From Deltaproteobacteria bacterium (GTDB taxonomy: Bacteria > Myxococcota > Myxococcia > Myxococcales > 40CM-4-68-19): a stretch of DNA of 41,402 nucleotides. The position numbers were made by a program, and so were the translations under genes. The notes under the pieces were generated by a model that saw only the letters and a list, made by a program, of their open reading frames with translations, was not told the DNA's origin and did not search any database. Every line of letters begins with the position of its first letter. The first letter of the stretch is position 1. Shown one piece after another: positions 7,668-14,027 of the stretch. Location of the stretch: contig VBKI01000096.1 of the NCBI GenBank assembly GCA_005879535.1, positions 1-41,402 of the forward strand. Reading direction: 5' to 3'.

Positions 7668-8411
7668 ATGGCGCTCTTGCTCGCGCTGGTCCTGCGCGTC
7701 TGCGCGGACCCGAACAACATGCCTTTCTCCAACCGCGCCGGCGAGGGCTTCGAGAACGCGATGGCGCGGATGATGGCGCGGGAGCTGGGCGCGGAGCTTC
7801 GGTACACCTGGCTGCCGCAGCGGCGCGGCTTCGTCCGCAACACCATGGGCGCGGACAAGTGCGATGTGATGATGGAGGTTCCGGCGGGTTACGGGCGGAC
7901 CCTGTCGACGAGGCCCTGGTACCGGTCGAGCTACGTGTTCGTGTACCGGAAGGATCGGGGGATCTCGCTGCACTCTTTCGACGACGAGTCGCTGCGCGCG
8001 CTCCGCATCGGGGTGCAGATGGTCGGCGATGACTACGCGAACACGCCACCTGCGCATGCGCTTGGCAAGCGGGGGCTGGCCAGGAACGTGGTCGGTTTCT
8101 CCGTCTATGGCGACTATTCGCAGCCGGCGCCGCTGACGCCCATCCTGGACGCGGTGCGTAAAGGCGACGTGGACGTGGCGGTGGTCTGGGGTCCGCTCGG
8201 TGGATGGTACGCGCGGACTGCGGACGTGCCGTTGGAGGTCGTGCCCGTATCGCCGGCGGATGATCCGCCCGTATCGTTTGTGTTCGACATCGCTGTCGGC
8301 GTGAAGAGGGGGGACGATCGGCTCCGCCGCCTCCTCGATGCGGCGCTTTCGCGTCGCAAACAAGAAATCGACGCAATTCTCGCGCGGTACGGGATCCCTC
8401 GCGTGCCCTGA
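7668..8411 (+). CDS. Quinoprotein-associated substrate-binding-like protein (XoxJ/MxaJ family)
   Basis: The 247-residue product matches the periplasmic binding-protein-like family found beside PQQ alcohol dehydrogenases. It has LRVCADPNNMPFSN at the start and GEGFENAMARMMAREL next, then GRTLSTRPWYRSSYVFVYRKD and the second lobe GVQMVGDDY. XoxJ is thought to help mature or activate XoxF rather than import a solute. Its presence supports the lanthanide-type assignment of the dehydrogenase upstream. The N-terminus is short: only about nine hydrophobic residues precede RVCADP, so the signal peptide may be minimal or the start misplaced, and I see no better upstream start. It is the last gene of the operon and is followed at once by a palindromic repeat array. 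Confidence 0.85.
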   Translation: MALLLALVLRVCADPNNMPFSNRAGEGFENAMARMMARELGAELRYTWLPQRRGFVRNTMGADKCDVMMEVPAGYGRTLSTRPWYRSSYVFVYRKDRGISLHSFDDESLRALRIGVQMVGDDYANTPPAHALGKRGLARNVVGFSVYGDYSQPAPLTPILDAVRKGDVDVAVVWGPLGGWYARTADVPLEVVPVSPADDPPVSFVFDIAVGVKRGDDRLRRLLDAALSRRKQEIDAILARYGIPRVP

Positions 8412-8419
8412 CCGGACCG

Positions 8420-8510
8420 ACTCGCCCCGGGGTGAGTTGGGTTGGTGGACACTTGAACTCGCCCGGGGGCGAGTTGCGTAGTGAGCACTCGGACTCCCCC
8501 CGGGCGAGTT
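8420..8510. repeat. Palindromic 36-37 base repeat array, three units
   Basis: Three imperfect copies of the 20-base palindrome AACTCGCCCC/GGGGCGAGTT are centred near 8428, 8465 and 8501. The 16-17 base spacers between them are themselves loosely similar (ending in CTTG or CTCG). The array begins 9 bases after the stop of the last gene of the oxidase operon. The same unit with the same period recurs at 27520-27611. Each palindrome can form a hairpin in either strand. A role in transcription termination or mRNA 3'-end protection is inferred from position only. Confidence 0.8.
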
Positions 8511-8556
8511 GGCCAAGGGCGTGGTTGGGAACAGAGGCCGCAAGTCCGAGGTTAAA

Positions 8557-8578
8557 GTGAACCCCGTGTGAACCCCGT
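8557..8578 (+). repeat. 11-base tandem duplication at a start codon
   Basis: GTGAACCCCGT occurs twice in direct succession (8557-8567 and 8568-8578). The second copy supplies the GTG start of the lipoprotein gene; the first GTG is in another frame. It is probably a slippage duplication. Confidence 0.7.
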
Positions 8579-9587
8579 GCCGCTCAAAACGATTGCGCTG
8601 CTCACCCTGCTCGTGTTCGGTTGCGCGACCGTGCGCGTTCCGGCCACTGCGCCCGCGGAGCCCGCGGACAGCGCCGGCGTGATCGCGCCGCCGATCGTCG
8701 ACCTCTTTATCGAGAGCTCCGATCCGGTCCCGCCGGAGCTGGCGGCGAGCCTCGATGCGCAGGCCCGTGGGGCCTTGGCGACGGCGCTCTCCGCCAGGGA
8801 GATTGCCTCCGATGCCGCGGGGGCGACCGACGCGGTGCTGTTCGTCCGCGAGCGCGCCGTTGCGCTCACCGAGGCGCGTCACAGCCAGCAGACGTGGGCG
8901 AAAGTCGGCATCGTCGCCGGATTCGTAGTGGTCGTCGCCGCGGTGGTCATCCTTGCCGTGAGCGGGAGCAAGGGCTCGTCGTCGGTCGGCAAGGGCGCGA
9001 AGGCGCCGACGCCGAAGGCGGCGCCGGTCGCCGTGAAGCCCCGCGTCGTTCCGGTGTCGTCACCCAAGGTCGCGCCTCAGGTCGCGCGGGTGACGCCGCT
9101 GCCCAGGTCCCCGATGCCGAGGTATCCCGCGCCAGGCTACCCCGTGGCGAGGTACTACCGGCCTTCGCCGGTGTTCATCGGCTTCTACTTCGATTTCTGG
9201 ATCCCTCCGCGGCCTCTCGTCCTTGCGCCGGAGCCCGTCGAAGACGCGTGGTATGCGGCCGACGCTCCGCCACCCCTCTCGCCGGATGCCCCATTTGACG
9301 ACCCTGCGGATCTCTCCGAGCCGCCGCCGCCCGAGACCGAACCCCTCGCCGGCGTCGCCCTGCAGCTCCCTCCGCTCGCGCAAGCGGTGAACTTCCCGGT
9401 CGAGGATCGTGGGTTCTTCGAAGGTCCGAAGACGTCCGTGCAGCTCGACCTGCTCGACCGGGCCACCGGTCGGCTGCTCTGGTCGAAAGCAGTGACCGCC
9501 GACGAGGATCCCGCAGACGTGAAGGCCGTGGCGAAGCTGCTCGACAATGCGTTCGCGGGACAGACCTGGGCGCGCCGCAGCCGCTGA
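8568..9587 (+). CDS. Lipoprotein with a membrane helix and a Pro-rich middle, function unknown
   Basis: The 339-residue product starts at GTG 8568 with a clear lipobox, LLVFGC, at Cys19. Residues about 20-100 form a domain containing VDLFIESSDPVPPEL. A hydrophobic segment rich in Val, Ile and Ala at about residues 113-132 could cross a membrane, followed by a Lys/Pro/Val linker. The middle is rich in Pro and Tyr (about residues 180-225), and the C-terminal domain has VQLDLLDRATGRLLWSKAV, resembling the end of GNA1162 or CsgG-like lipoproteins that describe a value per component. I do not recognise a named family. It is a single gene between a repeat array and an intrinsic terminator. Confidence 0.75.
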   Translation: MNPVPLKTIALLTLLVFGCATVRVPATAPAEPADSAGVIAPPIVDLFIESSDPVPPELAASLDAQARGALATALSAREIASDAAGATDAVLFVRERAVALTEARHSQQTWAKVGIVAGFVVVVAAVVILAVSGSKGSSSVGKGAKAPTPKAAPVAVKPRVVPVSSPKVAPQVARVTPLPRSPMPRYPAPGYPVARYYRPSPVFIGFYFDFWIPPRPLVLAPEPVEDAWYAADAPPPLSPDAPFDDPADLSEPPPPETEPLAGVALQLPPLAQAVNFPVEDRGFFEGPKTSVQLDLLDRATGRLLWSKAVTADEDPADVKAVAKLLDNAFAGQTWARRSR

Positions 9588-9611
9588 CTGAGCCGCATCG
9601 GTGAATTGAGA

Positions 9612-9635
9612 CGAAGGGCCGCCCCCTTCGCTTTT
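9612..9635 (+). terminator. Intrinsic terminator after the lipoprotein gene
   Basis: A seven-pair stem, CGAAGGG (9612-9618) with CCCTTCG (9624-9630), closes a five-base loop and is followed by CTTTT (9631-9635). It lies 25 bases after the stop at 9587 and just before the promoter region of the GntR regulator. Confidence 0.7.
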
Positions 9636-9648
9636 GCCGCGATTCGTC

Positions 9649-9698
9649 TTGACAAGGCTCCAATGGTCTGATGATCAGACCCCCTGAAGGTCAGACCA
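9649..9698 (+). promoter_or_regulatory. Promoter and GntR operator sites before the oxalate-type operon
   Basis: A TTGACA box at 9649-9654 could be the -35 element; the -10 region is not obvious. A perfect 17-base palindrome, GGTCTGAT-G-ATCAGACC, lies at 9665-9681 where the -10 would be. A second site, AGGTCAGACCA at 9688-9698, repeats one arm and touches the start codon of the regulator gene. GGTCTGA/TCAGACC arms fit the TGGTnnnACCA-like sites of FadR-subfamily regulators. The likely effect is autorepression and control of the whole downstream operon, relieved by a carboxylate ligand. Confidence 0.65.
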
Positions 9699-10421
9699 AT
9701 GCCTCCGCCCCGTGACTCCTCCAGCGCGCACCAGTTCGAGACGGTCCGCAAGGTCCGCCGCTACGAGCAGGTGGCCGAGCAGATCCGCCGGCTGATCTCG
9801 GAGGGTGCGCTGAAGCCCGGCGATCTGCTCCCGCCGGAGCGCGACCTGGCCGTCCGCCTCGGCGTAGGGCGCAGCTCGGTCCGGGACGCGGTGCGGACGC
9901 TGGAGGTGATGGGCATCCTCGAACCGCGGCAGGGCCACGGCACGGTGGTGCGCGATCTCTCCACCGACTCGCTGGTGGTGCCTCTCGCCAGCGTCCTCAC
10001 CCGCAAGCGCGAGATGGTCGCGGAGCTCCTCGACGTCCGGCGAATCATCGAGCCGGCGCTGGCTGCGCGCGCCGCCCGCAACGCCAGCGAGGACGAGGTC
10101 GAGGAGCTGGCGGAGATCCTCCGCCGCCAGGAGGAGAAGATGCGCCGCGGCGAGCCCGCCATGGAGGAGGACTCGCAGTTCCACTACGCGCTGGCGCTCG
10201 CCGCCCGCAACAGCGTCCTGCACCGCGTCCTCGACGTGCTGATGGACCTCTTGCGCGAGAGCCGCGCCCGGTCGCTGCAGGTCCCCGGGCGCCTCGAACG
10301 CTCGTACGCGGGCCACCGGCGCATCCTGCGCGCCATCAAGCGCCGAGATCCGGCGGCGGCGGAGAAGGCAGTCAAGCAGCACTTGAGCGAGATCGAGGCA
10401 ATCCTGATGCGTCAGATTTGA
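9699..10421 (+). CDS. GntR/FadR-family transcriptional regulator (FCD domain)
   Basis: The 240-residue product has an N-terminal winged helix (about residues 20-85) with the GntR signature LKPGDLLPPERDLAVRLGVGRSSVRDAVRTLE, split here as LKPGDLLPPERDLA and GVGRSSVRDAV. The C-terminal all-helical FCD domain (about residues 100-230) has the usual metal/ligand residues Asp158, His162 (DSQFH), His206 (AGHRRI) and His228 (KQHLSEI). FCD regulators sense small carboxylates such as lactate, glycolate or pyruvate. The gene sits directly upstream of the oxidoreductase genes with only 11 bases between them, so it is probably their regulator and also controls itself through the palindromes before its start. 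The actual effector is not visible in the sequence; oxalate is a reasonable guess. Confidence 0.92.
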   Translation: MPPPRDSSSAHQFETVRKVRRYEQVAEQIRRLISEGALKPGDLLPPERDLAVRLGVGRSSVRDAVRTLEVMGILEPRQGHGTVVRDLSTDSLVVPLASVLTRKREMVAELLDVRRIIEPALAARAARNASEDEVEELAEILRRQEEKMRRGEPAMEEDSQFHYALALAARNSVLHRVLDVLMDLLRESRARSLQVPGRLERSYAGHRRILRAIKRRDPAAAEKAVKQHLSEIEAILMRQI

Positions 10422-10432
10422 TGGAGGTGGAG

Positions 10433-11599
10433 ATGGGCCGTCTTTTCGCAGTGGAGATCGTCTACCGGGGCATCTTCCAGAAGAAGCTCGCCGCGAACAT
10501 CAGCCGCGCCATCGTGCTCGCGGCGCACAAGGAAGGAAAGCCGGGCATCTCGTTCGGGCGCTACGGCGACAGCCCCGAGCGCAACGGAATCCCCGCCAAG
10601 TATTTCGCCATCGTGGCCAGCGACGAGCTCACGCTGGAGGAGGGCAAGGCGAAATACGAGCCGAAGGAGGTGGACATCAGCATTTGCGTCGATGACACCC
10701 TCTTCAAGGGCGTGGAGTCGTGGGCCTGGTACGGTCTGCAGCCCATCAACAAGCTGCTCAAGCCCGGCGGGACGCTGATCGTCACCTCGCTCAAGGAACC
10801 GGAGCAGCTGATCCCGCTCGCCCACCGCAAGGAGACCCCGTACAACCTCGCCGTCCTCAAGGGTACGCCGAGCTTCTCCGGGCTCTGGGTCTACAAGGAC
10901 GACCACACCGACGTGCGCGTCCTCGGCGTGATGGCCCGGGTGCTTCCGGAGCTGTTCAGCCTCGGTTCGGTGCAGGAGACCATCCGCGAGGAATGGAAGA
11001 ACGAGCTGAAGGCCACCTCCGCGCTTCGCGCCTTCGAGCGCGTCAGCACCGTCACGGTCAACCCCAACCAGGGCAACCCGGAGGAACCCTACAAGTTCGA
11101 CATGCCGAAATGGACCGAGATGCGCGAGGGAATCGCCATTCCCGGAATCCCCCTCGGCGGCCAGATGAAGGATCCGGTCACGGGCGAGGAAGGCGGGTGG
11201 CGTCCCGGCCGCAACACCACCTTCAAGAAGTGGGCGACCCGCACCATGCGTCCGGTGGTCGACTTCGAGAAGTGCATCAAGTGCACGCTGTGCTGGTTGC
11301 AGTGCCCGGACAGCGTCTTCGACGTCACCCCCGACGGGCTCTATGACGCGAACCTCGAAGCCTGCTGCGGCTGCGGCGTCTGCGAGGCGGTCTGCCCGGT
11401 AGAGAAGTGCGTCACGATGGTGAACGAGACGCAATTCACGGACAACGCCAGCCAGTGGGAGGCGTGGCGCACTGACAAGCCCGCCTACGAAGCGCACCTC
11501 GCCGAGTGGATCAAGGATCGGCCGGAACGGTCGCACGGCTTCCGCTTCCGCGGCCAGTACCAGCAAGAACTTCCCAACGAGTTCGCCCGGCAGGGCTGA
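10433..11599 (+). CDS. 2-oxoacid oxidoreductase gamma-delta fusion subunit (oxalate oxidoreductase type)
   Basis: The 388-residue product fuses the gamma domain (about residues 1-190: VEIVYRGIFQKKLAANISRAIVLAAHKEGK) to the ferredoxin-like delta domain. Delta has two [4Fe-4S] motifs: C281-x2-C284-x2-C287-x3-C291 (CIKCTLCWLQCP), and Cys311 or 312, Cys314, Cys317 and Cys321 (CCGCGVCEAVCP), with another Cys at 326. It carries electrons from the thiamine site to ferredoxin. Such a fusion is characteristic of oxalate oxidoreductase, as described for Moorella. About 50 residues follow the second cluster, with no cysteine. I chose ATG 10433 because GGAGGTGG lies just before it; ATG 10421, overlapping the regulator stop, is an alternative. 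It is the first enzyme gene of the operon. Confidence 0.85.
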   Translation: MGRLFAVEIVYRGIFQKKLAANISRAIVLAAHKEGKPGISFGRYGDSPERNGIPAKYFAIVASDELTLEEGKAKYEPKEVDISICVDDTLFKGVESWAWYGLQPINKLLKPGGTLIVTSLKEPEQLIPLAHRKETPYNLAVLKGTPSFSGLWVYKDDHTDVRVLGVMARVLPELFSLGSVQETIREEWKNELKATSALRAFERVSTVTVNPNQGNPEEPYKFDMPKWTEMREGIAIPGIPLGGQMKDPVTGEEGGWRPGRNTTFKKWATRTMRPVVDFEKCIKCTLCWLQCPDSVFDVTPDGLYDANLEACCGCGVCEAVCPVEKCVTMVNETQFTDNASQWEAWRTDKPAYEAHLAEWIKDRPERSHGFRFRGQYQQELPNEFARQG

Positions 11600-11611
11600 G
11601 AGAGGGCTGCC

Positions 11612-12844
11612 ATGGCTGAAGTGATTGCCCATACCCCCGAGCAGAAGCCCGCAACGGACCAGACCTCGCTGATCACCGGCAGCGAGGCGATCGCCGTCGC
11701 CTGCAAGCTGGCTGACGTCGACGTGATCACCGGATATCCGATCCGGCCCTACGACACCGTGATGCAGTACATCGCCAAGCTCGTCTCCAACGGCGAGATG
11801 GACTGCGAGTACATCATCGCCGAGGGCGAGCACTCGCAGTTCGAGATCGTCAAGCACGCCAGCGCCTGCGGCGCGCGCGTGTTCTGCGGCTCGTCGGGCG
11901 TGGGCTGGATGTACGCGATGGAGGCGCTCACCGTCACGCCGGCCTTGCGCATCCCGATGGTGGCGATGGTCGGCAACCGCGCCCTCGACGATCCCGGCGC
12001 CTTCGGCGTCGAACACAACGACGCCCTCGCCGTCCGCGACCTGGGCTGGCAACTGGTCTGGGTGGACAACGCGCAGGAGGCGCTGGACACGGCCTTGATC
12101 GCCTACAAGGTGGCCGAGGACCGCCGCGTCTTCCTCCCCTGCGCCATCTCCTGCGACGGCGCCTTCCTCACCCACTCGCAGGCGATCGTGAAGATTCCCT
12201 CGCAGGCGAAGGTTGACCAGTTCCTGCCAAGATACGATCGCGGTGACCTGCTCTTGCATCCGGACAATCCGATCACCGTCGCGCCGCAGGCCAACGAGGA
12301 CTGGCTGATGGAGATCCGGCGCCAGACGGCGGCGGGGATGGAGCGCTCTCCGCAAGTCATCCGCGAAGCGTACACGCAGTTCACGAAGATCTTCGGGCGC
12401 GACTACGGCAATCCGTTCTTCGAGGAGTACATGACCGACGACGCCGACGTGGTGATCGTCGGGATGGGCACCTTGTCGAACCCGGTGCGCGTCGCGATCC
12501 GCGAGATGCGGAAAGACGGCAAGAAGGTCGGCTTCGTCCGCGTCCGCTGGTTCCGCCCCTTCCCCGCCGAGGAGCTGGCGAAGTCGCTAACGCGGTTCAA
12601 GGCGGTGGGGATCATCGACCGCGACTTCTCGCTCGGCGCGCCGCACTCCAGCGGCGTGCTGGCGACGGAAGTGCGCGCCGCGCTGTACCCGGTGGCGAAC
12701 CGCCCGCCGCTGCTCGCGTTCATCTGCGGCCTGGGAGGCCGCGAGGTGACGCTGCCCGACGTGAAGAACATGACCGACAAAGTCTACGCCGCCGCGGCCG
12801 GCAAGCCGCAGCCCTTGACGCAGTGGATCGGCCTGCGGGAGTGA
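11612..12844 (+). CDS. 2-oxoacid oxidoreductase alpha subunit, oxalate oxidoreductase active-site residues
   Basis: The 410-residue product is the alpha subunit (pyrimidine-binding domain I and domain II) of a thiamine-dependent 2-oxoacid:ferredoxin oxidoreductase. The motif GYPIRPYD places Arg45 where pyruvate enzymes have Thr (GYPITP). Further on, GNRALDDPGAF gives Arg123, Asp126 and Phe131. From memory, Moorella oxalate oxidoreductase uses alpha Arg31, Arg109, Asp112 and Phe117 for binding oxalate and for its switch loop. All four positions match with one constant offset of 14. Glu71-Gly-Glu73 (IIAEGEHSQ) is the usual conserved stretch. A GAGAGG site precedes the ATG, and the next gene follows 12 bases after the stop. 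Substrate by homology of residues: oxalate to two CO2 plus two electrons. Confidence 0.87.
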   Translation: MAEVIAHTPEQKPATDQTSLITGSEAIAVACKLADVDVITGYPIRPYDTVMQYIAKLVSNGEMDCEYIIAEGEHSQFEIVKHASACGARVFCGSSGVGWMYAMEALTVTPALRIPMVAMVGNRALDDPGAFGVEHNDALAVRDLGWQLVWVDNAQEALDTALIAYKVAEDRRVFLPCAISCDGAFLTHSQAIVKIPSQAKVDQFLPRYDRGDLLLHPDNPITVAPQANEDWLMEIRRQTAAGMERSPQVIREAYTQFTKIFGRDYGNPFFEEYMTDDADVVIVGMGTLSNPVRVAIREMRKDGKKVGFVRVRWFRPFPAEELAKSLTRFKAVGIIDRDFSLGAPHSSGVLATEVRAALYPVANRPPLLAFICGLGGREVTLPDVKNMTDKVYAAAAGKPQPLTQWIGLRE

Positions 12845-12856
12845 CGGGAGAAAACC

Positions 12857-13845
12857 ATGGCCATCAATGAGCGCGAGCTTGCGGACCTCGTCAACCTGCG
12901 CCCCACCCAACACACCGGACCTGTCAGGGGTGCGAGTCGGCGCTGGTGATGAAGATGATGGTGAAGGCGGCGGGCCCGCGCACCATCGTGCTCGGCAGCA
13001 CCGGATGCATGTACGTCGCCAACACCACCTACTACTCGACGAGCTGGGTGGTGCCCTGGATGCACACGCAGCTCGGCTCCAGCGGCTCCGCCGCGCTCGG
13101 CGCCGCCGCGGCGCTGAAGGCGCTGATGCGCAAGGGCAAGATGAAGGAGGAGCCCATCAACGTCATCGCCTTCTGTGGCGACGGCGGCGGAGCGGACATG
13201 GGCCTTGCCGCCATCTCCGCCACGCTCACGCATCCCGACTACAACTGCCTGATCCTCATGTACGACAACGAGTCGTACGCCAACACGGACATCCAGCTTA
13301 GCGGCTCGACTCCCTGGGGCGCGCACACCACCTTCAGCCCGCCGGGCACCAAGAAGCGGATCATGCACCACCGCTGGAAGAAGAACATGGCGGGGATGAT
13401 GGCGGCCGGCCACCCGGAGTGCCGCTACGTGGCGACGGTGGACATGTCCTATCCCGTGCTGGCGATGAACTCGGTGCGCAAGGCGCTCTCCATCGGTGGA
13501 CCGACCTTCATCCACTCGCTCGATCCGTGCCCCAAGGGCTGGGACTACGATCCGATGCAGTCGCACGAGCTGGGTGAGCTGGCCGTGCTGAGCGGCGTGT
13601 GGCCGCTCTACGAGGTGGAGAACGGCGTGCTGCGGCTCGTGGGCAAGACGCGCGACCTCGCCGACGGAAGGCTGAAGCGCGTGCCGGTACGCGACTACCT
13701 GAACCGGCAAGGGCGCTTCGCGCACTTCACCGACGACGACATCGAGTACTTCCAGTCCAAGATCGACCAGATGTGGACCAAGTGGCTCGTGCCCGGAGTG
13801 ATTCCCTTCCGCATGCAGGTGGAAGAGGATCGTCCGCCAGCCTGA
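12857..13845 (+). CDS. 2-oxoacid oxidoreductase beta subunit (thiamine-binding), frameshifted near the N-terminus
   Basis: From ATG 12857 the frame reads MAINERELADLVNLRPTQ and then shifts. The continuation is in another frame from about 12907, with HRTCQGCESALVMKMM, and stays open to the stop at 13845. One missing base or a small insertion at about 12905-12913 explains it. With the frame restored the protein has about 330 residues. The Cys pair in TCQGC, a third Cys in GSTGCMYV and a fourth in LDPCPKGW match the cluster ligands of this family. GDGGGADMG followed by YDNESYANTD is the thiamine diphosphate/Mg site. If translation began at GTG 12946, the first two cluster cysteines would be lost and the enzyme would probably not work. 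A sequencing or assembly slip is the likeliest cause, but a true lesion cannot be excluded. Confidence 0.85.
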
Positions 13846-13856
13846 CCTTCAGGAAA

Positions 13857-13892
13857 CGGGTCGTCGGTCGGAAGAGTCCGGCCGGCGACCCG
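13857..13892 (+). promoter_or_regulatory. 15-base-pair RNA hairpin after the beta subunit gene
   Basis: Arms 13857-13871 and 13878-13892 pair along all 15 positions (13 Watson-Crick, 2 G-U) around the loop AAGAGT. It begins 12 bases after the beta stop. No T-run follows, so it is more likely an mRNA-stabilising or processing hairpin, or a partial terminator, than a full intrinsic terminator. The G-U pairs make it stronger on the plus-strand transcript than as DNA. Confidence 0.65.
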
Positions 13893-13894
13893 CC

Positions 13895-13917
13895 GTCGGG
13901 GTGAAACCCCCTCCGAC
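13895..13917 (+). promoter_or_regulatory. Second hairpin in the enzyme-transporter gap
   Basis: GTCGG (13895-13899) pairs with CCGAC (13913-13917), extended by G-C pairs with one bulged T. It lies two bases after the larger hairpin, so the two form a tandem structured element between the enzyme and transporter genes. Confidence 0.5.
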
Positions 13918-13948
13918 TTGACCGCGACCTTCGGCTTGTGCCTCCAAT

Positions 13949-13980
13949 AGGACCATCGTCCGTCAGGACCATCGTCCCTC
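13949..13980 (+). repeat. 16-base direct repeat, two copies
   Basis: AGGACCATCGTCCGTC (13949-13964) is followed directly by AGGACCATCGTCCCTC (13965-13980), 15 of 16 identical. Each copy contains the small inverted repeat GGAC/GTCC. It lies 47 bases before the tctC start and might be a regulator site or a chance duplication. Confidence 0.6.
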
Positions 13981-14027
13981 AGACGCTGGTCGCGCGCGTC
14001 CTGCAGAAAAAATCCGGGGAGGACACC

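Noticed and set aside
8420-8510. CRISPR array
   Set aside because: The repeats are short palindromes with similar, not unique, spacers of 16-17 bases, and no cas gene is nearby. The spacer length is too short for CRISPR.
10433-13845. Pyruvate:ferredoxin oxidoreductase
   Set aside because: The alpha motif has Arg (GYPIRP) where pyruvate enzymes have Thr (GYPITP), and the switch-loop residues match the oxalate enzyme. The general family is shared, so some caution remains.
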